Source of the DNA: Candidatus Saccharibacteria bacterium UBA2866
GTDB lineage: Bacteria; Patescibacteriota; Saccharimonadia; Saccharimonadales; Saccharimonadaceae
Length of the DNA: 29,920 bases
Assembly: GCA_002350545.1 (NCBI GenBank)
Contig: DEEY01000001.1
Span: forward strand, 7,744-37,663
Reading direction: 5' to 3'
The position numbers were made by a program, and so were the translations under genes. Of this stretch, positions 22,253-29,823 are shown piece after piece (position 1 is the stretch's first letter; each line of letters opens with the position of its first letter). The notes beneath the pieces are model-generated. The model made no database searches and was not told the origin of the DNA. It saw nothing but the letters and a program-made list of their open reading frames with translations.

Positions 22253-23581
22253 CTACTTTAACAAAGTCCCATTCACGTATAGTTTATACCCATTCGTATT
22301 AATATTGCTATTACTCGAATCAGCATTCGTCAGTGATTTCACATAAGTATCACCTGTCAAAGTAATTGTACTTGATTTATCAAGTACCAAATCAACTTCA
22401 CCCGCATTTTCACTATTAATCGCACCCTTAAACGATGATCCGTTACTCAGTTTCATTGTTAGTGACGAAATCGAATCTACCACAATATTACCCGAAGCTG
22501 ATTGCTTGTTCATATTTAACGTCACAACACCACCATTGCTACCAGACTGTCCCCAAGAATCTTTTTGGATTCTCAAAAAGTTGCCCGTAGAATCATTATT
22601 CACAATCGTGTTGTTCTCCAAATTAATTGTCGCCAAAGTATTAGTAACATAGAAACTATCACCTTTATTTGTAGTAATAGTGGAATCTTTAGCGGTAAAC
22701 AAAGCCTCGCCCGAATCCGCATCACCGCTCATCGATTGATAAAGGAAAATGTTTTTGTATGTCGTCGACTGACCATTCAAAGTATTATTAGTATCCGTCA
22801 AATCAACATTTTCAAGCGTCACACTATTCTTCCCTTCAATCACCACACCCTCCGATGCCGTCGCCACCAGTTTAGCATTCTTTACCGTAATATCCGCTGT
22901 CGAATAAATAGTCGGCGAACCCTTACCAGTAGTTTTATAAGTGCCTTTGTCAACCGTCACAGTTCCCCCACCACGATCCGAACGAATCGCCGCACTCGAC
23001 GTTCCAGCTGTACTAATAGTCAAATTCTCTGCATTCATTACGCCTCCACCCGTCGTCATAATACCACCAGAATTATCTTTGTTGGTTGTAATTGTAGAAT
23101 CAGAAATACTCACCGTAGTCCCGTCTGACGAAGAATTACTCGTTGTCGCCGAACCGCCATAACTAAATACCCCGTTCGCACCAGTTGCGTCAGTCGTGAT
23201 GGTTGCATTTTTAATTGTTAAATCAGCACCGCCTTTTGCCAGTATCGCCGAATTTGTTCCATAAAAACTCGTACTATCCCCTCCGTCCGAATCACCAGTT
23301 TTCGTCACTTTTATATTACTTAAAGTAGCTTTTATATTGCCCGACGCCAGCACTGCGTTCTCATCGCCATTAGTTGAACTGAATTCTTCCCCATCGATTT
23401 CTTCATCCGATGTGATTTCTTTCACCGCCGAGTGCGAAGCCGACGAACTGTTTTCCATATTGGCCATATCACCGTTTTCAGAACCCACCAAAGCATTAAT
23501 GATAAAAAACCACATCACTCCGAGTGCCAAAACAAGCGCAGTAATTATCGCTATATTAATAATAGTATTCTTATCCTTCAT
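22253..23581 (-). CDS. Membrane-anchored beta-helix surface protein
   Basis: The 442-residue protein has an N-terminal membrane anchor (about 7-31) and a long extracytoplasmic region rich in Ser, Thr, Asn, Gly and Asp. It carries repeating strand patterns (LTIKNATITTDATGANGVFSYGG, VSISDSTITTNKDNSGGIMTTGGG, VTVDKGTYKTTGKGSPTIYSTADITVKNAKL) typical of a right-handed parallel beta-helix. From memory the pattern, including SGGI-MTTGGG, RSDRGGGTVTV and LYQSMSGDADSGEALF, closely resembles a surface protein family common in gut Firmicutes. Function: probably adhesion or carbohydrate contact; no catalytic residues can be assigned. It is co-transcribed after a small proline-rich membrane protein (8-nt gap), and a two-component system is divergent. 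Confidence 0.85.
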   Translation of the reverse strand: MKDKNTIINIAIITALVLALGVMWFFIINALVGSENGDMANMENSSSASHSAVKEITSDEEIDGEEFSSTNGDENAVLASGNIKATLSNIKVTKTGDSDGGDSTSFYGTNSAILAKGGADLTIKNATITTDATGANGVFSYGGSATTSNSSSDGTTVSISDSTITTNKDNSGGIMTTGGGVMNAENLTISTAGTSSAAIRSDRGGGTVTVDKGTYKTTGKGSPTIYSTADITVKNAKLVATASEGVVIEGKNSVTLENVDLTDTNNTLNGQSTTYKNIFLYQSMSGDADSGEALFTAKDSTITTNKGDSFYVTNTLATINLENNTIVNNDSTGNFLRIQKDSWGQSGSNGGVVTLNMNKQSASGNIVVDSISSLTMKLSNGSSFKGAINSENAGEVDLVLDKSSTITLTGDTYVKSLTNADSSNSNINTNGYKLYVNGTLLK

Positions 23582-23589
23582 TTAATCTC

Positions 23590-23868
23590 CTACTCGTTCT
23601 CGCTACTCTGATTATTACTACTTGGTTTTTCCGGTGGTTGATTTTGCCCGCTTTGGTTATCTCCGCTCTGGCTATCTCCACTTGGCATTTCTGGCGGAGT
23701 TCCGCCACCTGGCATCTGCATCGATGAGTCACCATTATTATTTACACCCAACGTATTCACACAAATTAAAAATGCCGCCGAAGCAATCACGGCACCCAGT
23801 AACGCACCAATCGCAAAAAGAATAATCTTTCCCCTTGTTTCATCTTTTCTAACTTTTTCGTTTTCCAT
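23590..23868 (-). CDS. Small membrane protein with Pro/Ser/Gln-rich tail
   Basis: This 92-residue protein has a basic cytoplasmic start (MENEKVRKDETRGK), one membrane helix (about 15-40) and an external low-complexity tail with MPGGGTPPEMPSGD and QNQPPEKPSSNN. No domain is recognised. The proline-rich tail resembles spacer segments found in the beta-helix family itself, so the two adjacent genes may form one surface assembly. AAGGAG precedes the ATG, with a CTG-TATAAT box at 23890-23898. The beta-helix gene follows 8 nt later. Confidence 0.7.
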   Translation of the reverse strand: MENEKVRKDETRGKIILFAIGALLGAVIASAAFLICVNTLGVNNNGDSSMQMPGGGTPPEMPSGDSQSGDNQSGQNQPPEKPSSNNQSSENE

Positions 23869-23889
23869 ATTTTATTCTCCTTTTTAATT

Positions 23890-23895
23890 ATTATA
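23890..23895 (-). promoter_or_regulatory. -10 box of the beta-helix operon
   Basis: TATAAT on the minus strand about 21 nt before the ATG of the small membrane protein, with AAGGAG between. The promoter faces away from the two-component system promoter 95 nt to the right. Confidence 0.5.
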
Positions 23896-23990
23896 CAGTA
23901 TCATTATCATCTCTTTTCCTGAAAGAAACCTTAAAATAACGCCAAGATAAGTTTTCAGTTTCGTTTGAGGTTCAAAGTGCAAAATTATAT

Positions 23991-23996
23991 TATAAT
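23991..23996 (+). promoter_or_regulatory. Probable -10 box of the two-component system
   Basis: TATAAT in an AT-rich tract about 16 nt before the response regulator ATG, with an AAGGAG ribosome-binding site. A -35 at the right distance is not clear. Confidence 0.45.
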
Positions 23997-24012
23997 TAAA
24001 TAAGGAGAAAGA

Positions 24013-24672
24013 ATGAGAATACTTTATGTAGAAGACGCAACCTTCCTTGCCGAAGCCGTAAAATTTAATTTAGAAAAACAAGGATTTACAGTTGATTTAG
24101 CAAGCAATGGTGAAGAAGGTTTAGAAAATGCTCTCAGTGATATATACGACTGTGTAGTTCTAGATATTATGCTACCAAAACTTTCCGGCACTGATATTTT
24201 GAAACGCATGCGCGAGAAAAAAGTCCAAACACCAGTCATTATGCTCTCTGCCCTATCCGAAGTAGAAACCAAAATTAGCCACTTAGATCATGGCGCAGAC
24301 GATTATCTTGCCAAACCATTCAAAACTGCCGAGCTTGTCGCCAGAATCAAAGCCTTAATTCGCCGTCCCAAAAATATAGATATTTCAGACATTACTTACG
24401 GCGATTTAGTATTAGACAAAACCAACGCGACTCTAAATGGCGAGCAACTCACCGCCAAGGAGGTTGAAATCATTACAGAATTTATGAAATCTCCAGAAAC
24501 TCTTATTAACAAAGAACACCTACTTGCCAAGATTTGGGGCGAAGACGGTTTTGGCGAAGACAACTATATAGAATCTTACATTTCCAGAATCCGTAAATTA
24601 CTAAAGAAAATCCATAGCAAAGCCAGAATTGTCACCATTCGTGGCCTTGGATATAAACTAACGAGTAAATAA
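24013..24672 (+). CDS. OmpR-family response regulator
   Basis: The 219-residue regulator has an N-terminal receiver domain with acidic residues E7 and D8, the phosphoacceptor D51 (LDIMLPKLSGTD), Ser79 and K101 (LAKPFKTAEL), and a C-terminal winged-helix DNA-binding domain (TYGDLVLDKTNATLNGEQLTAKEVEIITEFM ... VTIRGLGYKL). It is phosphorylated by the kinase encoded 1 nt downstream. Divergence from the beta-helix operon suggests that this operon is a target. Confidence 0.95.
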   Translation: MRILYVEDATFLAEAVKFNLEKQGFTVDLASNGEEGLENALSDIYDCVVLDIMLPKLSGTDILKRMREKKVQTPVIMLSALSEVETKISHLDHGADDYLAKPFKTAELVARIKALIRRPKNIDISDITYGDLVLDKTNATLNGEQLTAKEVEIITEFMKSPETLINKEHLLAKIWGEDGFGEDNYIESYISRIRKLLKKIHSKARIVTIRGLGYKLTSK

Positions 24673-24673
24673 T

Positions 24674-25627
24674 ATGTTTAAGAAGTTAAGAAACCGAATC
24701 ATAATTACCACAATGGTTATCACCACAGCCGTTCTAATACTGTCCGGCGTGTTAATTATCGTCTTTTCATCTACCACTCGCCCAGAACCAAAGCCGCAAG
24801 AACCAGATTTTAGCATACCAAACCCTACACTTTACGACGACCAAGAAATCCAAGAATTCATCAGAAACGACCGCAAAGAAGGAGATGAACGTCTACTCGT
24901 AACCCTACTCTGCGTTGGAGCCATTATTGAGGTTGTTGCTTTCCTTATCGTTTACTACGCTTCGCAAAAAATCGTCGAACCCGTTAAAGATTCTTACAAC
25001 AAGCAAAAACTTTTTATCGCAAACGCCTCCCACGAACTCAAAACTCCGCTCGCCGTCATTGAAGCAAACATCGAAGCCCTTGATGTTGATAAGAAAAACG
25101 AAAAATGGAAAAGAAATATCGAACACGAAGTCACTCACGCAAATAAACTAGTTTTGGATTTACTCCAGCTGGCCAGAATGGACGCCGGGAACAATAACAG
25201 CGTTCCCGAAGAATTTGACTTAAATAAAGAAATTAAAGACCACATCGAATTGTTTAAACCCAGATTCTCCGGCACAATCTCCTATAAATCTAACGCCAAA
25301 TCAAAAACCTTTCTTCTACCAAAACAAGACATTCTCCAAGTTTTGGATATTCTATTAGACAACGCCACCAAATACGGCCACAAAAAAATTACAGTCGTAT
25401 TAAACAATGACAGTATTAAATTCACCAACGATGGCACCACCATTTCTAAAAAAGACCTCAGCAAAATCTTCGATCGTTTTTACCAGACCGACAAAACCAA
25501 AGACGGCTCCGGCCTCGGTCTTGCTATCGCAAAAGCCCTCTGCACTCAAAACAATTGGCAGATTAAAGCCCACAGCAACTCCCACACTACAGAATTTTCA
25601 GTAATCTTTTTTACCAATAATAAATAA
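24674..25627 (+). CDS. Sensor histidine kinase
   Basis: The 317-residue kinase has two membrane helices (about 9-31 and 74-96) bounding a short external sensor of about 42 residues, a dimerisation domain with the phosphorylated His120 (FIANASHELKTPLAVIE), N box LDNATKYG (Asn230), F box FDRFYQTDK and G2 box GSGLGLAIAK (278-287). The external loop is rich in Pro, Asp and Glu and may sense cations or peptides, but this is a guess. It is translated immediately after the response regulator. Confidence 0.95.
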   Translation: MFKKLRNRIIITTMVITTAVLILSGVLIIVFSSTTRPEPKPQEPDFSIPNPTLYDDQEIQEFIRNDRKEGDERLLVTLLCVGAIIEVVAFLIVYYASQKIVEPVKDSYNKQKLFIANASHELKTPLAVIEANIEALDVDKKNEKWKRNIEHEVTHANKLVLDLLQLARMDAGNNNSVPEEFDLNKEIKDHIELFKPRFSGTISYKSNAKSKTFLLPKQDILQVLDILLDNATKYGHKKITVVLNNDSIKFTNDGTTISKKDLSKIFDRFYQTDKTKDGSGLGLAIAKALCTQNNWQIKAHSNSHTTEFSVIFFTNNK

Positions 25628-25695
25628 TCTTTTCATTTTTATTTAAGCTTTAACCAATAAAATAAAATCACAACTACATAAAAGAAAGGATTTTT

Positions 25696-26010
25696 ATGAA
25701 GGAAAAGAATCATAGAAAAAAAGCTGTTGCATCTGCACTTGTAATTGGTGCTATGGCGGGTGGTGCAGCAATAGCATCCACTCATATAGCCAATGCAACT
25801 AGCGACAACAATGGACAATCTGAGTCTAGCGAGACTCACAAAAAGCCAGAATTAAACGAAGAGAAGAAAGCTGAAATCAAAGCTAAGCTTGACGCCATGA
25901 CCGAAGAAGAAAGAAAAGAATGGCTAGAAAATCACAAGCCAAAGGATGGAGAGAAACCAGACCATGGTAAACATCAAGGAAAACCGGCCGATTTAACAGA
26001 TGAAGAGTAG
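25696..26010 (+). CDS. Secreted Lys/Glu-rich repeat protein, ended by an amber codon
   Basis: The 104-residue product has a signal peptide-like N terminus (MKEKNHRKKAVASALVIGAMAGGAAIASTHIANA), then a polar region with one copy of a helical repeat: KKAEIKAKLDAMTEEERKEWLENHKPKDG. A TAG at 26008-26010 stops the frame exactly at the start of a second copy of this repeat, which continues in frame (26011-26145). GAAAGGA precedes the ATG. The gene follows the two-component system on the same strand and may be its target. Base composition changes here: the C-over-G bias of the + strand ends at about this gene. Confidence 0.75.
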   Translation: MKEKNHRKKAVASALVIGAMAGGAAIASTHIANATSDNNGQSESSETHKKPELNEEKKAEIKAKLDAMTEEERKEWLENHKPKDGEKPDHGKHQGKPADLTDEE

Positions 26011-26145
26011 GAGCAGAAAAAAGCCGAAATTAAAGAAAAGCTCGATGCTATGACCGAAGAAGAAAAGAAAGAGTGGTTAGAAAATCACAAACCGAAAAAA
26101 GATAATCAATCTGAAGCCCCAACAACAGAAAGCCAAACAGAGTGA
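26011..26145 (+). pseudogene. In-frame continuation of the secreted repeat protein beyond the amber codon
   Basis: After the TAG the same frame runs for 44 codons to a TGA: EQKKAEIKEKLDAMTEEEKKEWLENHKPK, then a Ser/Thr/Glu-rich tail. The repeat differs from the first copy at only two or three residues, so both were under the same constraint until recently. It is either the lost end of a gene with a recent nonsense mutation, or a readthrough product. Confidence 0.7.
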
Positions 26146-26154
26146 TAACACAAG

Positions 26155-26175
26155 ACCGCCCTTCGGGGCGGTTTA
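26155..26175 (+). terminator. Hairpin after the secreted repeat protein
   Basis: ACCGCCC pairs with GGGCGGT around TTCG, followed by TTACAT. The T tract is short. It lies between the convergent repeat-protein and aldo/keto reductase genes. Confidence 0.65.
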
Positions 26176-26199
26176 CATGATATAATAAAAGTCATCTCA

Positions 26200-27039
26200 C
26201 TATTTTTCGTACTCTGGTTGCCACGTTGCATATTGTTTTAGTTCTGCTTCGCCGCCGTTATAATAACGAATGCCTTTATCAAGTTTAGCGATTTCGGCCA
26301 TTTCGTCATCGGTAAGTTTAAAGTCGAAAATATCGGCATTTTCTTTGATGTGTTCCGGATTGCGTGAACCTGGGATGACGATAAAGCCCATTTGATTGTG
26401 CCATTTTAGAATTATTTGAGCTGGTGTTTTGCCGTATTTTTCGGCGAGCTTAGCAAAAATCGGTTCGTTAACAAGAACTTTGTCGCCATGGCCAAGCGGA
26501 TACCAACACATGATTTTAATGCCCTTTTCGTCGGTAATTTTACGAGTTTCGGATTGCGTAAAATACGGATGACATTCGACTTGGATGACTTGCGGCACGA
26601 TTTCGCAAACTCCTAGCAATTCGTCAAGATATTTGCCCTCAAAGTTAGAAATACCAATAGCCTTAATTTTGCCGTCCTTATAGGCCTGCTCGAGCATTTT
26701 ATAGCCAGCTTTCCAATCACCAGTTGGCTGATGTAGAAATAATAAATCGATATAGTCAAGACCGAGGCGCTCGAGCGTTTCATCGATAGCGCGCTCGTTC
26801 ACATATTCAGTTGGCCAAAGTTTAGTAGAAACAAAGATATCTTCACGAGCAACACCAGATTTCTTAATACCGCGACCAGTACCCCGCTCATTAACATAAG
26901 CATTTGCCGTATCGACAAGGCGGTACCCATTTTTAAGGGCTACCTCGACAGAACTTTCAGCTTCGTCTGGTGTAAAAGTAAAAACACCAATGCCAACAGT
27001 TGGCATTTCTACTCCGTTGTTTAACTTTATACTTTCCAT
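26200..27039 (-). CDS. Aldo/keto reductase (2,5-didehydrogluconate reductase-like)
   Basis: The 279-residue, TIM-barrel NADPH oxidoreductase carries the full catalytic tetrad: Asp43 and Tyr48 (VDTANAYVNE), Lys73 (STKLW) and His103 (LFLHQP), plus the NADP-binding segment VIPGSRNPEHIKENADIFDF near the C terminus. It reduces aldehydes or ketones; the natural substrate cannot be told. GAAAAGGAG lies before the ATG. It is the second gene of an operon with flavodoxin (12-nt gap), probably under the divergent MerR regulator. Confidence 0.95.
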   Translation of the reverse strand: MESIKLNNGVEMPTVGIGVFTFTPDEAESSVEVALKNGYRLVDTANAYVNERGTGRGIKKSGVAREDIFVSTKLWPTEYVNERAIDETLERLGLDYIDLLFLHQPTGDWKAGYKMLEQAYKDGKIKAIGISNFEGKYLDELLGVCEIVPQVIQVECHPYFTQSETRKITDEKGIKIMCWYPLGHGDKVLVNEPIFAKLAEKYGKTPAQIILKWHNQMGFIVIPGSRNPEHIKENADIFDFKLTDDEMAEIAKLDKGIRYYNGGEAELKQYATWQPEYEK

Positions 27040-27051
27040 ATTGTCTCCTTT

Positions 27052-27558
27052 TCAAAAACCTATTTCGTTTAGCCAGTTTTTGACATTTTCAGTCTGGTCG
27101 GTCGGGTTAGCATTTGGACCATCGCCAATATCACCACCGCGGATTGCGAGCCCATCTAGAACTTTGGCGTTTGGCTCCCAACTTTTAATCGTGTCCCAAG
27201 TACCGCCATCATATGAACCTTCGTGTGTATTGAATGGAATGATAGTTTTACCCGAAAAATCATAATCTTCGAAAAATTTATACATTACCATCGGGAGCGT
27301 ATACCACCACATAGGATAGCCTACGAAAATATTGTCATAGTTTTCTAAATCAATATTTAAATCTTTGTATTCTGGTCGGGCGTTTTCGTCCTTTTCAGTC
27401 TTAGCGACATTCGCCAAATCATCATAAACTACTGGGTAGGCTTTAACTGTTTCGATTTTCTTGATATCTCCACCAACTTGCTCGTGAATAATGTCGGCGA
27501 ATTTCTCAGTATTACCAGACTGAGAAAAGTAAATAACTAGATTTTTGCTATCTTGCAT
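27052..27558 (-). CDS. Flavodoxin family protein
   Basis: The 168-residue protein binds FMN: the loop YFSQSGNTEKFADI (residues 10-23) is the phosphate-binding T/S-rich loop of flavodoxins, and VGYPMWWYTLPMVMYKFFEDYDFSGKTIIPFNTHEGS covers the isoalloxazine-binding region. It matches the flavodoxin-like oxidoreductases that occur beside aldo/keto reductases. A longer frame begins at 27633, but the ATG at 27558 is chosen because AAAGGAG lies 5 nt before it and the longer N terminus has no homology to the fold. It is the first gene of the operon and divergent from the MerR gene. Confidence 0.93.
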   Translation of the reverse strand: MQDSKNLVIYFSQSGNTEKFADIIHEQVGGDIKKIETVKAYPVVYDDLANVAKTEKDENARPEYKDLNIDLENYDNIFVGYPMWWYTLPMVMYKFFEDYDFSGKTIIPFNTHEGSYDGGTWDTIKSWEPNAKVLDGLAIRGGDIGDGPNANPTDQTENVKNWLNEIGF

Positions 27559-27595
27559 GCTTTCTCCTTTATTGTTAGCTTGATTTTTTTGTTCA

Positions 27596-27604
27596 TGATA
27601 TAAT
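27596..27604 (+). promoter_or_regulatory. Shared promoter region of the MerR gene and the flavodoxin operon
   Basis: TGA-TATAAT on the + strand points to the MerR gene. The same AT-rich bases on the minus strand offer TTGTTA and TATCAT for the flavodoxin operon. Downstream, CGGGT-GTTAG-ACCCG (27614-27628) forms a small inverted repeat in the leader that could be an operator. MerR regulators usually bind such sites between divergent genes. Confidence 0.45.
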
Positions 27605-27651
27605 TTTAACAAGCGGGTGTTAGACCCGGTCAAGACTAAAAAGGCATCAAA

Positions 27652-28053
27652 ATGAAAAAATTTTACACGATGAAAGAAACTTGCGACATAACTGGGCTAA
27701 CTTATGACGCCCTGAAATTTTATTGCAATAAAGGCTTGGTACCGTTTCATAAACGAGATAAGAACAATCGACGGATTTTTACTTATCATAATCTTGGATG
27801 GTTGGAAAGCCTAAAGACGCTTAAGCAATGCAATATGTCAATCGAAGAGATACGAGAATACCTAGACTTAGCTATGCAAGGTGAACCTACGATTTTGAAA
27901 CGCAAAGCAATGCTCGAACGAAAAGAAAAAGACGTTCAAAAAGAAATCGCCAGACTAAAACAGACACTAGACTTTATTGCATGGAAAAAGAGCCTATACG
28001 ACGATTTTATTTCTGGCAAACGTGAGTACTATACTAATTTGAAAGAAGACTAA
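27652..28053 (+). CDS. MerR-family transcriptional regulator
   Basis: The 133-residue protein has the N-terminal winged helix of the MerR family (MKETCDITGLTYDALKFYCNKGLVPFHKRDKNNRRIFTYHNLGWLESLKTLKQCNMSIEEIREYLDLA), then a long coiled coil (QKEIARLKQTLDFIAWKKSLYDDF). There are no metal-binding cysteines at the C terminus, so it is likely a metabolite- or redox-responsive member. It probably controls the divergent flavodoxin and aldo/keto reductase genes. Confidence 0.93.
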   Translation: MKKFYTMKETCDITGLTYDALKFYCNKGLVPFHKRDKNNRRIFTYHNLGWLESLKTLKQCNMSIEEIREYLDLAMQGEPTILKRKAMLERKEKDVQKEIARLKQTLDFIAWKKSLYDDFISGKREYYTNLKED

Positions 28054-28116
28054 TACCACTGAAAGAGGGCAAACTCAGAGAGCGAGACTATTATGGCAAA
28101 CACCGTACAATGTCAA

Positions 28117-28125
28117 TGATATAAT
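28117..28125 (+). promoter_or_regulatory. Extended -10 promoter of the alpha/beta hydrolase gene
   Basis: TGA-TATAAT about 46 nt upstream of the ATG at 28172, which has a strong AAAAAGGAG ribosome-binding site. Confidence 0.55.
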
Positions 28126-28171
28126 AGTAACTAGAATATTGAACAATTATATCTTTAAAAAGGAGCCCTTT

Positions 28172-29212
28172 ATGGCATTACAACTAACCAACGAATGGGA
28201 CAAAGTATTCAAAAAAAGCGACAAAGTAGACCACAGAAAAGTTTCTTTCAAAAACCATTTCGGAATTGAAATAGCGGCAGATTTATACGAACCAAAAGAA
28301 AGAAACGGCAAGCTGCCGGCTATTGCTATTTCTGGACCATACGGTGCAGTTAAGGAGCAGTCATCTGGCCTCTACGCTCAAACCTTAGCGGAACGTGGGT
28401 TTCTGACCTTAGCTTTCGATCCATCATTTACTGGCGAATCCGGCGGTGAAACCCGTTACATGACTTCCCCGGATTTAAATGTAGAAGATTTCCAGGCCGC
28501 AATAGATTATCTATCCAATCTAGACGAAGTAAACCCAGACAAACTGGCTATTATCGGCATTTGTGGTTGGGGCGGCATGGCGCTTCAAGCTGCTTGTCTT
28601 GAAACTCGCATCAAAGCCGTAATTGCTAGCACGATGTACGACATGACGCGCGTAGCTGGAAATGGCTATTTCGATGCCGATAATAATAAAGACGCACGCA
28701 AAAATGCTCGCAAGGCAATAAATAATCAACGTACCGAAGATTATAAAAATGGCGAATACAAACTCGCTGGTGGCGTGGTAGATCCAGTTCCAGACGATGC
28801 GCCTGAGTTCCTAAAGGATTATCACGCATATTACAAAACACCGCGCGGCTACCACAAACGTAGCCTTAACTCTAACAGCGGCTGGGCTATTCAAACTAAC
28901 GGTTCCCTTGCAAACACACGCATTCTAACTTATGCTAATGAAATCGATATGCCAGTTTTGATTATTCACGGCGAAAAAGCGCATTCGCGTTATAATAGCG
29001 AAACGGCATTCGACATAATTACGGGTGAAACCAAAACCAACGGCGTAACTCCAGAACCATATACTGGCGTCTATCCACTCGGAAACACCAAAGTCGGCAA
29101 TAAAGAGCTCTATATCGTAGAGGGAGCTTCACACGTAGATTTGTACGATAATCTTGATAAGATTCCATTTGATAAGATCGAGAGTTTCCTAAAAGAAAGC
29201 CTTGAAGTTTAA
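28172..29212 (+). CDS. Alpha/beta hydrolase with cysteine at the nucleophile position
   Basis: The 346-residue hydrolase resembles the dienelactone-hydrolase-like/YcjY group: LPAIAISGPYGAVKEQSSGLYAQTLAERGFLTLAFDPSFTGESGG, then GICGWGGMALQA with Cys131 at the nucleophile elbow, the acidic-residue region PVLIIHGEKAHSRYNSETAF and the catalytic His in VEGASHVDLYDN. Substrate unknown; family members cleave small esters or lactones. A longer frame opens at 28139, but the ATG at 28172 has AAAAAGGAG just before it and is preferred. It lies next to the aldo/keto reductase, flavodoxin and MerR genes, a combination I know from Firmicutes. Confidence 0.9.
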   Translation: MALQLTNEWDKVFKKSDKVDHRKVSFKNHFGIEIAADLYEPKERNGKLPAIAISGPYGAVKEQSSGLYAQTLAERGFLTLAFDPSFTGESGGETRYMTSPDLNVEDFQAAIDYLSNLDEVNPDKLAIIGICGWGGMALQAACLETRIKAVIASTMYDMTRVAGNGYFDADNNKDARKNARKAINNQRTEDYKNGEYKLAGGVVDPVPDDAPEFLKDYHAYYKTPRGYHKRSLNSNSGWAIQTNGSLANTRILTYANEIDMPVLIIHGEKAHSRYNSETAFDIITGETKTNGVTPEPYTGVYPLGNTKVGNKELYIVEGASHVDLYDNLDKIPFDKIESFLKESLEV

Positions 29213-29241
29213 TATCTCAATAAGTATTGACGTGAAATAAA

Positions 29242-29616
29242 ATGAGCGAGAAAAGACAAGCGAATATAGTAGTAAAACATATTAAATCTGAATATGGAGC
29301 GAATCCAGAATTCTTATGGCCAGATCGCTATCCAAGTTACGCGGTCTTCCGCCATGACAATAACAAGAAATGGTTTGCATTAGTAGCAACTATATCCAGC
29401 AAGAGTCTGGGGCTAAAAGAAGATAAAGCAATCGACGTCATTAATCTCAAGTTCGATAAAAATCAGACTTATGACTTCGCCAAAACGAGTGACCATATCT
29501 TCCCGGCTTATCACATGAATAAGAACAACTGGATCACTATTTGGCTTGATGGGACTCTACCGAACGGACTAATATTTGAACTCATTAAGAAAAGCTACTC
29601 ACTTTCAGCCAAATAA
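29242..29616 (+). CDS. MmcQ/YjbR-family protein
   Basis: The 124-residue protein matches the YjbR/MmcQ family: YPSYAVFRHDNNKKWFALVATISSKSLGL, DVINLKFDKNQ, and HIFPAYHMNKNNWITIWLDGTLPNGLIFELIKKSYSL, which is the conserved C-terminal half. The fold is a small alpha/beta domain, sometimes called DNA-binding, with no established function. It follows the hydrolase after 29 nt without a clear promoter, so is probably co-transcribed. Confidence 0.9.
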   Translation: MSEKRQANIVVKHIKSEYGANPEFLWPDRYPSYAVFRHDNNKKWFALVATISSKSLGLKEDKAIDVINLKFDKNQTYDFAKTSDHIFPAYHMNKNNWITIWLDGTLPNGLIFELIKKSYSLSAK

Positions 29617-29620
29617 AAAC

Positions 29621-29637
29621 ACCGCCTTTCGGCGGGT
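29621..29637 (-). terminator. Hairpin beyond the YjbR-like gene
   Basis: CCGCC pairs with GGCGG around TTTC. The T tract lies on the left when read on the minus strand (GTTTTTA), so it suits a transcript arriving from the right better than the YjbR-like transcript, for which it may act weakly. Confidence 0.5.
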
Positions 29638-29691
29638 TCAATAATTCTTTCATTTGGTGAGGGGCGAGTAGACGTTATTGCTCGGCTTTGC

Positions 29692-29790
29692 ATGGTGGTG
29701 GACTGGTGTATTGACCACCCCGAATACACTGCTAAAATCAAAGTTATACCTAAGAAAGATTATCCGGTGCTAATGCCGTGCGAGTTCTGA
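29692..29790 (+). CDS. Short open frame, possible gene remnant
   Basis: A frame open from 29641 to 29790 has its only ATG at 29692, giving 32 residues (MVVDWCIDHPEYTAKIKVIPKK...). There is no ribosome-binding site or promoter, and I do not recognise the sequence. It may be the end of a decayed gene. The remaining 29791-29920 holds no gene that I can support apart from the short frame on the other strand. Confidence 0.2.
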   Translation: MVVDWCIDHPEYTAKIKVIPKKDYPVLMPCEF

Positions 29791-29823
29791 GGTATAGATA
29801 TACAGGCAAAGGGATTCGAACTT

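Noticed and set aside
27559..27633. N-terminal extension of the flavodoxin
   Set aside because: The extension covers the ribosome-binding site and promoter region, and the fold begins right after the ATG at 27558.
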